64,000 nt of DNA from Arthrobacter sp. M2012083 (GTDB taxonomy: Bacteria; Actinomycetota; Actinomycetes; Actinomycetales; Micrococcaceae), in contig NZ_AKKK01000047.1 of NCBI RefSeq assembly GCF_000281065.1, positions 140,854 through 204,853 of the forward strand, given 5' to 3'. A model generated the notes under the pieces. The model was not told the DNA's origin. It did no database searches and worked only from the letters and a program-made list of their open reading frames with translations. Positions within the stretch are counted from its first letter, which is position 1. Each line of letters starts with the position of its first letter. This document shows, piece by piece, positions 55,901-63,139 of this stretch. A program made the position numbers and the translations under genes.

Positions 55901-57145
55901 GTGGATCTTGTCTTCGAACACGCCAGGCTCCGGCCCCGTACTTCCTTGGCAGTGGTGACCGCAAGCTTGCGCCATGCTGCCAGGATCGGTGAGGCCATCA
56001 GGCTCCAATTGCCTAACCACCCACTCATGTCCAGCTTCTTCGGAGCGGGTCCCGAGTCCTTCCGGGTGGTGGACCTTGAGCGCGCCCAGGGGCTGGTGCG
56101 TGACCACGTGATCTTCTCGCTTGGCTATGGCCGCACACCACACGGCCGTGCGCTCCATTCCTTCGGCCCGTTGTCCACCGAAGGCGGGCGAAACCGCTTC
56201 GCCCTGGCGATGACGCGGGCTCGACGCTCCATGCACGTCCTGACGTGCTTCCGGCCCGAGGATCTCGACCTTGATCGCCTGGCCCATGGTGCAGTGGACT
56301 TCTATGAACTGCTGGACCGTGAACTCTCCGGCAACAGTAACCTCGGAACACCTGCCTCCCGCGCTGTGGCCAGTGAACAGGCGCTGGGTGAGGATCCGTT
56401 GGTGGCCGATCTTGGTGAACGCTTGCGTGCACGTGGAGCCAGGGTCTGGCATCTTTACGATGGCGTGCTGGATATCGCGGCGGCGGCGGACCCCGTCCAC
56501 ACCATTGGCCGCGAGGGTGCGGAAATCCCCACCCCTGTGGCAATCGAATCGGATGGCACTGAACGGTACCGGCGTATGAGCGTCCGTGAACGGAGCCGTT
56601 TGCGGCCACAATTGCTGGAGCGCATGGGCTGGCGCTACATGTCGCTTTGGACCATTGAAGTATTCACGGATCCTTCGTCCTGCGCGGACCGGATTGGTTC
56701 GTACCTTGGGCTCGAGAACCACATCGCCCAATCGGCATTGGCCCACCATGGCTTCCTGCATTCGGATGGTGAACAATTGAATCCGGGCCATGAGCAACCA
56801 ACGGCGGAACCGGGTTCCGCCAGCCTTGCAGACGGCGAAGCCCAGGCCGCTGTTCGTGAGGAACATGGCGTGGCCGAGACCAAAGACTCTGCGGAGAACG
56901 GGAAAGAAGCACCACTGATGGATCAGGAAACAGGCGCAGAAGACCGCGCCACGCAGGACTCCGGCGAAACGGTCAACAATGCCACTGAAGAAGCTGCGGA
57001 TGCCAGGGCCACGGCAGCTAAGACAGCCTCAAACGGAATTCTTCCTACAAAGGCTGCAGAGGATGATCCCCGGCGCTGGGGCGATGACTCCGGCTACGAC
57101 CATGAGCAGTGGCTGAAGGAGCAGAAGCCCCCGCACTGGGGCTGA
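52964..57145 (+). CDS. Large SF1-helicase-like protein with degenerate P-loop and C-terminal PDDEXK-like domain
   Basis: The protein has 1,393 residues and an UPF1-like layout. Motif I reads TPPGSGQTQT (306-315), with Gln312 where the catalytic Lys belongs. Motif II is IDAES with D844-A-E846 instead of Asp-Glu, motif III is GDAK (867-870), and the motif VI area AMTRARRSMHVL lies near 1082-1093. Between the halves (about 370-830) is a long helical, Arg/Glu-rich insertion. Residues about 1140-1245 resemble the Vsr/MTES_1575 endonuclease fold: DGVLDIA (D1170), AIESDG (E1195, D1197), RERSRLRPQLLERMGWRY. An acidic low-complexity linker and a short conserved-looking end (WLKEQKPPHWG) follow. TACCCT (52951-52956) precedes the ATG by 7 nt. 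It may bind nucleic acid without helicase activity. Confidence 0.75.
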   Translation: MPVWSKASKASTEKKAEVVSVGLGQEEGSEELRKWLSGLKPVTGADTMLRFVKTPEGAIDLSNAHPSGLAQLLAGRRTRLSTLIRDRQQYLVAARAARNIRSKIFELSNDRGIEAGYLSAGTVVWTSAVGGKPQRVSAPVMLTSIVLTVRPGEDDFELQLTEQARMNPALVRHLKTVHGIVFDVNAVARMAYNTARLDPQPVLDRLSTLIQPIHGAEVEFNLLVTTLADLSGNLDDPWINMNNPTVAALSTAANGGDIEPEPIKAGRFPSLDLRDPADELLLLDADTDQQYVVDAVRAGDSLVVSTPPGSGQTQTAINAIGALVSEGKSVLVVGDRQASLAGLSAHLESLGLESMLFKPGNGTTPQQLKGQLVRAIMRNEKALEPQLGNLHQTLIGHRHALMDHVASLHNVRERWGCSPYQAMQSLAELTSIHPAPSTTVRLKRSVLDNIKDREELAGRLRRAAELGSFSRASTSSPWYGARLVTRKETEEAQQLARLAEEKLPVLRDRMKQVSDHAEIRLGETFTEWGAQLELLIAVRESLDKFTPDIFDRPVHDLISATASSAWRRERNLEMPSMQRSRLRRVAKEYVRPGVHIADLHSSLVLVQEQRALWAGYATTQRHPAVPSGLADLGALYRELDAELRRLGDALKHTSDGGSLHETPYLQLMERLERLVADTATLETLPERTLLIEEMREHGLGELLADLAAREVPASSVAAELDLAWWQSALEAMISGDDYLAMSDGDSLRRLEAEYRLADQAHIASGAARLRWQLARKWRQGLLEHPRQAELLRALLKDGRVTLPALSAQAPDLVPLLVPVWSVSPYLLTGVLPAEQKFDAVVIIDAESTSLQAVLPAIARARQVVAFGDAKIANARTFSVAVEPPVAGVASHENVDSAFKALARVLPTWQLNWVYRAVDEDLILQLSKNYYDGGLRRLPDGNSVTGLDRSIHVEYIPDGTGLPGADHEGVESVTAEVNRVVDLVFEHARLRPRTSLAVVTASLRHAARIGEAIRLQLPNHPLMSSFFGAGPESFRVVDLERAQGLVRDHVIFSLGYGRTPHGRALHSFGPLSTEGGRNRFALAMTRARRSMHVLTCFRPEDLDLDRLAHGAVDFYELLDRELSGNSNLGTPASRAVASEQALGEDPLVADLGERLRARGARVWHLYDGVLDIAAAADPVHTIGREGAEIPTPVAIESDGTERYRRMSVRERSRLRPQLLERMGWRYMSLWTIEVFTDPSSCADRIGSYLGLENHIAQSALAHHGFLHSDGEQLNPGHEQPTAEPGSASLADGEAQAAVREEHGVAETKDSAENGKEAPLMDQETGAEDRATQDSGETVNNATEEAADARATAAKTASNGILPTKAAEDDPRRWGDDSGYDHEQWLKEQKPPHWG

Positions 57146-57159
57146 GCTCCACCCGGCCA

Positions 57160-57969
57160 CTAGGGGCTGACCAAAACGAAGAAAAGCTTGCCTTGCGTTG
57201 ATGCGCCGGCAAGCTTTTCTGCTTGTTGGGGATCAGCTGCAACCACCACCAAGCCATCGGTGTCGCCTGTCCCTAACCATTCCCCGGGCTTACCACCTTG
57301 GGCCGATGTCCAGAGAACCGGCACCGCGCCCGCAAGAACCTGGCTTTGCCGGGACTCGTCATAGGAGCCCGCCGCAGTAAGGACCACTGTTATCAGCTGG
57401 CCGGGGGAGAGGAGCTGGATGGATGAGGGATCAGCCATTCGGACGGGGACCGCTACCGAGCCCGCGGGTGCGCCCGTCAGGAGTCCAGGACCAAGCAGGC
57501 TAGCCTCTGTGGGTATCTGCCCTTTGCGGAGGGGGGAGGCAAGCTGACGGCCAACAAGGGTGCCGACACTATCCACGGATCCGTTAATTGCCAGATCGGA
57601 TGGCACTCCAACATTGGTGAAATCAGATTCCGAGAGGCTGCTACCCGTTGGCAGGTCGCGGGCTGCTACCACGATGCTCACCCGCTGCTCCGACGTAGGA
57701 GTAAGTTGCTGGACTGCGATACCGGCAGCCACGCACAACAGGAGCGCAACGGCTAACCGGCGGTTGCGTGAAACCCAATGGCCAAATCCGATCCGCTGCC
57801 CGCGCTTACCAAGATGATTTCTTGGACCATGGCGGCTGAAGCGTGATGTGTTTCTGGCTCGGGAACGGGGTGGCCGGGCAGGGGAGCGGTTCAGCGTCGG
57901 CCATTCATCGGCGGCTGCTGCTGAAAGCTCGGCGCGGGCAAGGAGGGCTCTGCGGGAGGTAGATGGCAT
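57160..57969 (-). CDS. SAF-domain (CpaB/RcpC-like) membrane-anchored protein
   Basis: The 269-residue protein has a basic cytoplasmic N-terminus of about 70 residues, one membrane helix (LAVALLLCVAAGIAV, about 72-88) and an outside SAF domain (VVAARDLPTGSSLSESDF). Its second half resembles the Flp-pilus protein CpaB/RcpC, including VPVRMADPSSIQLLSPGQLITVVLT. No pilus genes are nearby, so a role in Flp pilus assembly is not supported here. TAACGT (top-strand 57976-57981) lies 6 nt before its ATG. It converges on the helicase-like gene with 14 bases between. Confidence 0.72.
   Translation of the reverse strand: MPSTSRRALLARAELSAAAADEWPTLNRSPARPPRSRARNTSRFSRHGPRNHLGKRGQRIGFGHWVSRNRRLAVALLLCVAAGIAVQQLTPTSEQRVSIVVAARDLPTGSSLSESDFTNVGVPSDLAINGSVDSVGTLVGRQLASPLRKGQIPTEASLLGPGLLTGAPAGSVAVPVRMADPSSIQLLSPGQLITVVLTAAGSYDESRQSQVLAGAVPVLWTSAQGGKPGEWLGTGDTDGLVVVAADPQQAEKLAGASTQGKLFFVLVSP
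57180..57220 (+). terminator. Inverted repeat inside the 3' end of the SAF gene, probable bidirectional terminator
   Basis: agaaaagcttgcc (57180-57192) pairs perfectly with ggcaagcttttct (57208-57220) across 15 bases. On the plus strand it ends the helicase-like transcript. On the minus strand it lies within the last coding codons and is followed by TTCGTTTTGG. Confidence 0.7.
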
Positions 57970-58034
57970 CCCGCCACGTTAGCCAGCAGCGCCGGACCGC
58001 AAACAGCGGTCCGATGCCTTATGTGGAAAACCTC

Positions 58035-58295
58035 TTAGCTGGCTGCAGTTGCGTTTGCCGGTGCTGCTGCAGGGGCCGCAGGTGCCGCCGGTGCAGCCGA
58101 AACCGTGCTGCCCTTGGCATCGCGGGAATCAGTCCGGTAGAACCCGGAGCCCTTGAAGACGACGCCGACGCTGTTGAACTTCTTGCGAAGCGCGCCCTTG
58201 CATTCGGGGCACTCCGTCAAGGAGCTGTCAGAAAAGGACTGGACGATGTCAAAGGCATGGTCACAGTCTTTGCAGGCGTATGCGTATGTGGGCAC
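58035..58295 (-). CDS. FmdB-family zinc ribbon, Ruc-like redox-regulated chaperone
   Basis: The 86-residue protein has the FmdB start MPTYAYACKDCDHAFD with Cys8/Cys11, and CPECKGALRKKF with Cys29/Cys32, making one zinc ribbon. The family block NSVGVVFKGSGFYRTDSR follows. The tail is an Ala/Pro low-complexity run, likely disordered. The mycobacterial homologue Rv0991c (Ruc) is a zinc-binding, redox-controlled chaperone under HrcA control, with the same neighbours (folate cyclo-ligase, galU). Here a CIRCE lies in the leader. The start is GTG (top 58293-58295) with AAGGAGGA upstream. Chaperone function is inferred by homology and context. Confidence 0.85.
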   Translation of the reverse strand: MPTYAYACKDCDHAFDIVQSFSDSSLTECPECKGALRKKFNSVGVVFKGSGFYRTDSRDAKGSTVSAAPAAPAAPAAAPANATAAS

Positions 58296-58338
58296 TGAGT
58301 TCCTCCTTCAGGACAAAGTTCAGGTCCTGTGCAACACC

Positions 58339-58355
58339 GGCGGAGAATCTCCGCC
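58339..58355 (-). promoter_or_regulatory. Small hairpin in the FmdB/Ruc-like leader
   Basis: ggcggag (58339-58345) pairs with ctccgcc (58349-58355) around a 3-base loop, immediately next to the CIRCE and about 45 bases before the start codon. Its role is unknown. Confidence 0.35.
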
Positions 58356-58387
58356 TTAGCAGTCGCAGGGCCTGAGTGCTAATTCTA
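58356..58387 (-). promoter_or_regulatory. CIRCE element and -10 of the FmdB/Ruc-like gene
   Basis: On the top strand the sequence reads ttagcagtc, a 9-base spacer, then gagtgctaa (58356-58382). This matches TTAGCACTC-N9-GAGTGCTAA with a single change. The reverse-strand -10 TAGAAT occupies 58387-58382, overlapping the element, and the gene starts about 60 bases downstream. HrcA bound here would block initiation, so the gene should be heat-induced with groES. Confidence 0.88.
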
Positions 58388-58450
58388 TCATCGGTCCCTG
58401 CGGGGTGTACCAGCGGATGTGCCGGACCTCACTAGCAAGGACAGGAGCGG

Positions 58451-59065
58451 TCAGCCGGGTTCCGGTCCGCCGTGGAGTTGGACGACACCCGACGGGGTCA
58501 GCACCTGACGCACCGGGCGATCAAACGCCTCGGCGGGAATCGAGCCTGAAGGCAACAAATCGTCGTCGTACACCACTGCGATGGTGGGCGGCCGCTGACC
58601 GGCCGCTTCGAGGCCTTGGAGAAGCCGGTCGTAATAACCGCCGCCCTGGCCAATGCGGTTTCCGTCCCGGTCCACTGCCGTGGCGGGCATGAAGATGCCG
58701 GCAGCTTTGGCAACCACCGAGCTTTCCAGGCGTTCACCCTCAGGTTCATCTATAGGTGCATAGGCGGACCTGACAAAGGTCGTGGAAGGTGTCCAATACA
58801 CCCAACTCATCAACCGCTCAGGCTCGCAAACAGGCAGCAGCACTTGGTGTCCGGCCTCATGCAGTGACTCGATGAGGGGGGTGGTGGGCGGCTCGAAGGC
58901 TACGCCGAGGTATACGGCGAAGGTGGCGGCGCCGTCGGGGGAGACCTCCGCTGCCCAGGCTGTCCCGTGCCGCGCGAGCGACTCGCCTGCTGTTGCTATG
59001 TGCTCCGGAGTGAGGGTCCTCCTGTGTAGCCGCCGACTTCTTCGGATGTCTTCCTTGGATGCCAT
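58451..59065 (-). CDS. 5-formyltetrahydrofolate cyclo-ligase
   Basis: This enzyme converts 5-formyl-THF to 5,10-methenyl-THF using ATP, returning folate to the active pool. The diagnostic motif RIGQGGGYYDRLL carries the ATP/Mg loop. The N-terminal KEDIRRSRRLHRR and the acid-rich VYDDDLLP toward the C-terminus fit the family. It has 204 residues. The gene is divergent from galU and upstream of the FmdB/Ruc-like gene on the same strand, the same order as in mycobacteria. It joins fhs as a second one-carbon gene in the window. Confidence 0.9.
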   Translation of the reverse strand: MASKEDIRRSRRLHRRTLTPEHIATAGESLARHGTAWAAEVSPDGAATFAVYLGVAFEPPTTPLIESLHEAGHQVLLPVCEPERLMSWVYWTPSTTFVRSAYAPIDEPEGERLESSVVAKAAGIFMPATAVDRDGNRIGQGGGYYDRLLQGLEAAGQRPPTIAVVYDDDLLPSGSIPAEAFDRPVRQVLTPSGVVQLHGGPEPG

Positions 59066-59192
59066 CTGTATCCGATCTGAGGTTCTCCCTGCTCGTTGAA
59101 GAGCAGGGACTGTCCGCTACCAGGACGAAATGTGCGTCCCGGCGCGGCGAGGGGTTTAGCCGATGATGTGTTCCTTCCGTTACATTAGTCCG

Positions 59193-60098
59193 GTGACTCT
59201 AGAAAACAACGCTGTCCGTAAGGCCGTCATCCCCGCCGCGGGCCTTGGCACCCGGTTCCTTCCTGCCACCAAGGCGATGCCGAAGGAAATGCTGCCTGTG
59301 GTGGACAAGCCTGCCATCCAGTATGTGGTCGAAGAAGCGGTCAAGGTGGGCCTGCACGACGTCCTGATGATCACAGGGCGCAGCAAGCGCGCACTGGAAG
59401 ACCATTTTGACCGTGTGCCGGCTCTTGAAGCCACCCTGGCTGAAAAGGGCGACACCGCCAAGCTGGAGGCCATTCAATCCGCCACCAACCTCGGCGACAT
59501 TCACTACGTCCGTCAGGGCGACCCGAATGGCCTGGGCCACGCAGTCCTTCGTGCAAAGCAGCATGTTGGCTACGAGCCCTTTGCCGTTCTGCTGGGCGAT
59601 GACCTGATCGATGCCCGCGAGGACCTGCTGAGCGAAATGATCGCGGTCCAGCAGAAGACCGGCGGCTCCGTGGTTGCCCTCATTGAGGTGGAGCCTTCGA
59701 AAATCAGCGCCTATGGTTGCGCTGATGTTGAGGACAGCGGCGAAGACGGCTACGTACGCATCAAGCAGCTCGTCGAGAAGCCTTCTCCGGAAGAGGCCCC
59801 GTCCAACCTTGCGGTCATCGGGCGCTACGTCCTCCACCCGGCTGTGTTCGATGTCCTGGAGAAGACTGCGCCTGGACGCGGTGGAGAGATCCAGCTGACA
59901 GACGCCCTCGAGGTGCTCGCTGCCGGCGAGGGCGAAGGCTATGGCGTCTATGGCGTTGTCTTCCGCGGCCGTCGCTACGATACCGGTGACAAGCTCAGCT
60001 ACCTCAAGGCCTGCATCGAGCTTGCCTGCGAGCGTGAAGACCTCGGTCCTGAGCTTCGCGAGTGGCTGCCCAACTTCACAGCCGCTCTTCCCAAATAA
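59193..60098 (+). CDS. galU: UTP-glucose-1-phosphate uridylyltransferase GalU
   Basis: GalU makes UDP-glucose for cell-surface glycans and trehalose/glycogen metabolism. The nucleotide loop is PAAGLGTRFLPATKAMPKEML, followed by DKPAIQYVVEEAV and the sugar-binding VEKPSPEEAPSNLAVIGRYVL. GTG 59193 (MTLENNAVRKAV) gives 301 residues; TACATT (59181-59186) lies 6 nt upstream. A longer frame from 59163 would start ahead of this promoter. rimJ-like follows after 8 bases. Confidence 0.95.
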   Translation: MTLENNAVRKAVIPAAGLGTRFLPATKAMPKEMLPVVDKPAIQYVVEEAVKVGLHDVLMITGRSKRALEDHFDRVPALEATLAEKGDTAKLEAIQSATNLGDIHYVRQGDPNGLGHAVLRAKQHVGYEPFAVLLGDDLIDAREDLLSEMIAVQQKTGGSVVALIEVEPSKISAYGCADVEDSGEDGYVRIKQLVEKPSPEEAPSNLAVIGRYVLHPAVFDVLEKTAPGRGGEIQLTDALEVLAAGEGEGYGVYGVVFRGRRYDTGDKLSYLKACIELACEREDLGPELREWLPNFTAALPK

Positions 60099-60106
60099 AT
60101 AAACTC

Positions 60107-60721
60107 ATGATGTACGGCTCTGCGATCTGGCCGGTGACGCTGGAAAGCGGAGACCTGGTGCTTCGGCCTATCCGTTACCGCGACAAGCGGGAATGGTCCG
60201 AAGTCCGTTCGCGGAACAGCGAGTGGCTCGCGCCATGGGAGGCGTCCAACCCGGCACCGGGTGGGCGCCTCCCAAGCTACCGCCAAATGGTGCGTTCCTT
60301 GAATGAACAAGCCCGTCAGTCCACCGCTCTGCCTTTCCTCATTGCCGAGCGAACCGATGGCTTTGGTGAGCCGGGAATCGTCGGGCAACTGACGGTTTCA
60401 TCCATCGTTTGGGGGTCCGCCATGATGGCAACCCTCGGATATTGGGTTGATAAGGACCGCGCCGGGCACGGCATTGCTCCAACAGCGGTCGCGATGGCCA
60501 CAGACCACTGCTTCAAGGTGCTGGGACTGCACCGCATGGAAATCAACATCCGCCCGGAGAACTCCGCGAGTTTGCGGGTGGTGGAGAAGCTCGGATTCCG
60601 CGACGAGGGTTATAGGGAACGCTACCTGCACATCAACGGCGAATGGGCTGACCACCGCTCTTTTGCACTGACCTCCGATGAAGTTCCTGAGGGACTTCTG
60701 CGCCGGTGGCTCAGAGGATAA
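60107..60721 (+). CDS. RimJ/RimL-type GNAT acetyltransferase
   Basis: A GNAT of the group that acetylates ribosomal-protein N-termini, though actual targets vary. The sequence has LVLRPIRYRDKREWSEVRSRN, the CoA loop region WVDKDRAGHGIAPTAVAMA, and HRMEINIRPENSASLRVVEKLGFRDEG. Two ATG codons (60107, 60110) are possible; the first gives 204 residues. No clear ribosome site is seen, so coupling to galU is likely. In mycobacteria rimJ lies near galU with moeA between them; moeA is absent here. Confidence 0.85.
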   Translation: MMYGSAIWPVTLESGDLVLRPIRYRDKREWSEVRSRNSEWLAPWEASNPAPGGRLPSYRQMVRSLNEQARQSTALPFLIAERTDGFGEPGIVGQLTVSSIVWGSAMMATLGYWVDKDRAGHGIAPTAVAMATDHCFKVLGLHRMEINIRPENSASLRVVEKLGFRDEGYRERYLHINGEWADHRSFALTSDEVPEGLLRRWLRG

Positions 60722-60750
60722 ACGGGCAGGTCATGGGCCTTTTTGCCCGT
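60722..60750 (+). terminator. Terminator-like hairpin after the rimJ-like gene
   Basis: acgggca (60722-60728) pairs with tgcccgt (60744-60750), and inner agg/cct pairing adds support. The T-run lies in the 3' side of the loop, not after the stem. Confidence 0.5.
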
Positions 60751-60833
60751 ATCTCCAATCATTTGCGGACTCGCCGGCGACACACCGGCCGCAATGCCGC
60801 CGCACCCGTGGATTTGCTTCTACGGTTTTGAAT

Positions 60834-61757
60834 GTGGACTTCCCTCTCAGCAGCTCAGTGATACTCGTGGTCACTGTTGCGCTGTGGATGGTCTGGGTGG
60901 CGCCCTACGTTCTGCGGAACAGGCGGCAGCAAGTCCAAACGGCCGGTGTTCCAGCAGAGGCTTTTGATGACGAACCAGACGAAACGCAGGCAGGGGTGGT
61001 ACTGACTTTGGCACCTCAGCAGGAGAAACCGATGGAGACCATGCACAGCAAAGCACCGGCGTCGCCCCAGGAATCCCGCGCGGCCGAGCCCTCCCTCGCG
61101 AAGGTACCCACCACTCCGTTCACTATCCGTTATGCCCGGCTAACGCTGGCCTTGGCAGGTCTTGCCCTGCTGGTGACAGCTGCGGTTTCCGGTGTCCTCA
61201 GAATTCTTGGGATTGGTTCTGTTTGGTTGCCCCTGGTGTCGCTCATCGGTGCGGTACTCGCGGTCGTAACGTTGCGGAAGCTGGCCCTGCGGGATCTTCG
61301 CGAACGCCGGGCCCGCCGTGCTGCTCAGGCCTCACCCATCCCGACACCTGCGCGATACCTGCCGAAGGAACCGGCTGCGGAGTCGAAGGAGACCACGGTT
61401 TTCGACGCCGAAGCCACCAACCGTGAAGCTGCCCGATTGTCCGCCGTGGAACTGCGGCAGGCAGCGTTGGCAGTTGCCATCGCCGCGGGAGACAAATCTG
61501 CTGCGGATACCAAGGATTCGAGGGGTGCTTCCTGGGAGCCGGTTGAGGTCCCGAAGCCCACGTACGTGGCTGCTGCCAAAGCACCGCGTCCAGCTCCAGA
61601 GCCCTTGGATCTCCCCGAGGCCCCAAAGCCCGTGGGCAAGCCTGTCCTGAAGCAGAATGTTGACCAAGCTGAGGCTGCGGCCGTGGTAGTCGCATCCGCC
61701 AAGGGCCACAGTGCTTTGAGCAACTTGGACGATGTCCTGCAGCGTCGCCGCGCCTAA
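60834..61757 (+). CDS. Membrane protein of unknown function (Rv0996-like by position)
   Basis: The 307-residue protein has three hydrophobic segments (about 8-26, 103-124 and 129-147), with a polar loop between the first and second and a long Ala/Pro/Lys-rich cytoplasmic-type tail. VALWMVWVAPYVLRNRRQQ at the N-terminus and LDDVLQRRRA at the C-terminus look conserved within the family. The order galU, rimJ, membrane protein matches Rv0993-Rv0996 of mycobacteria. GTG 60834 is chosen because TACGGT (60821-60826) ends 7 nt upstream. The function is unknown. Confidence 0.72.
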   Translation: MDFPLSSSVILVVTVALWMVWVAPYVLRNRRQQVQTAGVPAEAFDDEPDETQAGVVLTLAPQQEKPMETMHSKAPASPQESRAAEPSLAKVPTTPFTIRYARLTLALAGLALLVTAAVSGVLRILGIGSVWLPLVSLIGAVLAVVTLRKLALRDLRERRARRAAQASPIPTPARYLPKEPAAESKETTVFDAEATNREAARLSAVELRQAALAVAIAAGDKSAADTKDSRGASWEPVEVPKPTYVAAAKAPRPAPEPLDLPEAPKPVGKPVLKQNVDQAEAAAVVVASAKGHSALSNLDDVLQRRRA

Positions 61758-61763
61758 CTACAC

Positions 61764-62573
61764 ATGATTACGCTGTGCGTTGCGGGTGGCACGGGCCAGG
61801 TAGGTGGTGAGCTGGTCCGACTCGCCCTTTCAGCGGGCCACCAGGTTTCGGTCCTGAGCCGCAATGTGCCGCCTGTCGGCTCAGCGAAGCACCACGACGG
61901 CGCCACATACTTTGCGGGCGACGTCACCTCAGGGGATGGCTTGGCAGCCGCAGTGGCGGGTGCCGACGTCGTTATTGATTGCCTTGAAGGGCAGTTCGGC
62001 AAAGCCCAAAAGCAGTTCGCCGACGGCGGCGGCAGGCTTCTTGCGGCAGCGCATTTGGCAGGTGTTCAAAAGGCTGTGGCTCTGTCCATCATCAACTGTG
62101 ATCTGAGCTCTTTTTCCTATTACGCCTCCAAAGCCGCCAAGGAACGGATATATGCGGAGTCCCCATTGCAGACCGAGGTGGTCCGGGCAACGCAGTTCCA
62201 CGGTTTGGTGGCAAAGATTTTCGCCGCCGGTGCAAGGGTAGGGCTTATTCCCGCGTTCAAAGCCGTCAGGTTCCAGTCGATCGCGCCGGCAGATGTTGCA
62301 GCGGCGCTGCTTGAGGCAGCTGTGGCCGAATCGCCGGGTAAATCGCATGCGGAGCATCATGTGGTGACAATTGCGGGTCCGGAAACCCTGACCATGCGGG
62401 AGATGGCAGAGTCCTGGAAATCGGTAGTGGGCTCGAGGGGCAGGATTATTGAGCTGCCTTTGCCCGGACCGATGGGTGATTTTCTTCGCGCCGGACACAA
62501 CCTGAGCTCCGAGCAGCCGTATGGCACGGAGACGTTCGTGTCGTGGTTGGAAAAGCACAGGGAAAGTTTGTAG
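61764..62573 (+). CDS. NAD(P)-binding Rossmann protein, NmrA/atypical SDR type
   Basis: The 269-residue protein starts ITLCVAGGTGQVGGELVRLAL, the dinucleotide loop of atypical short-chain dehydrogenases. YYASKAAKE supplies a Tyr-x-x-x-Lys pair, and HVVTIAGPETLTMREMAES resembles the C-terminal part of NmrA-like epimerase-type proteins. Whether it is an enzyme or a redox sensor is unknown. It starts 6 bases after the previous stop without a visible ribosome site, so it is probably translationally coupled to it. Confidence 0.78.
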   Translation: MITLCVAGGTGQVGGELVRLALSAGHQVSVLSRNVPPVGSAKHHDGATYFAGDVTSGDGLAAAVAGADVVIDCLEGQFGKAQKQFADGGGRLLAAAHLAGVQKAVALSIINCDLSSFSYYASKAAKERIYAESPLQTEVVRATQFHGLVAKIFAAGARVGLIPAFKAVRFQSIAPADVAAALLEAAVAESPGKSHAEHHVVTIAGPETLTMREMAESWKSVVGSRGRIIELPLPGPMGDFLRAGHNLSSEQPYGTETFVSWLEKHRESL

Positions 62574-62610
62574 CCTAAGGAACACTGGCCGGGCAGTTGA
62601 GCTTGGTCCA

Positions 62611-62683
62611 GGGGCTATAGCTCAGTTGGTAGAGCGCTTCGTTCGCATCGAAGAGGTCAGGGGTTCGAATCCCCTTAGCTCCA
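62611..62683 (+). tRNA. tRNA-Ala (anticodon CGC)
   Basis: A 73-nt cloverleaf. The acceptor arms ggggcta (62611-62617) and tagctcc (62676-62682) pair with one G-T, and A62683 is the discriminator. The D-arm has agctcagttggtagagc. The anticodon stem cttcg/cgaag (62637-62641 and 62649-62653) holds the loop ttcgcat with CGC at 62644-62646, which reads GCG. The T-arm has ggggttcgaatcccc. The CCA end is not encoded. Confidence 0.97.
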
Positions 62684-62781
62684 CAGTTGCAGCAGGTCCC
62701 CCTCCATGTAAACAACGCCCCGGAAGTTCAGACAAAGCAGTCCCAACTATCCCTTGATTCTTGTTCGCGGACGTCGGCTTA

Positions 62782-63087
62782 ATGACAAGGATGAAAAAGG
62801 AGATGGCGGAACCACAGCCTCTGAATATCACCTTCGTTGCCAGGCTAGGCAAAGTCCGACCAGGCGACGCTTGGACATGTGTTCAGTTACCCGACTCAGC
62901 CACAATTTTTGGAACCCGTGGACTGGTCAAAGTGGCCGGCACCGTAGACGGTCACCCGTTTACTGGAGCATTCATGGCGTTGGGAGATGGCACGCACAAA
63001 CTGCCAGTAGCTGCTCCTCTCCGCAAGGTCATAGGGAAGGACGACGGTGACTCCGTTGAAGTTCACCTGACTCAGCGCCTGAACTGA
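62782..63087 (+). CDS. DUF1905 domain protein
   Basis: A small beta-barrel-type domain protein of about 101 residues. The C-terminal block GAFMALGDGTHKLPVAAPLRKVIGKDDGDSVEVHLTQRL matches DUF1905 (usual pattern GdGrhxLPVkaxvRkxxGxxxGDxVxVxL). Its role is unknown; such domains sometimes occur with YdeI-like proteins. Several in-frame ATGs exist (62782, 62791, 62803) and no spacing is convincing, so the N-terminus is uncertain. It is the first gene after the tRNA. Confidence 0.72.
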   Translation: MTRMKKEMAEPQPLNITFVARLGKVRPGDAWTCVQLPDSATIFGTRGLVKVAGTVDGHPFTGAFMALGDGTHKLPVAAPLRKVIGKDDGDSVEVHLTQRLN

Positions 63088-63139
63088 CTGGATCATCACC
63101 TGCCCTGCATGCGCGTGGTCCTCGTTCCCTAAGGGCTGC

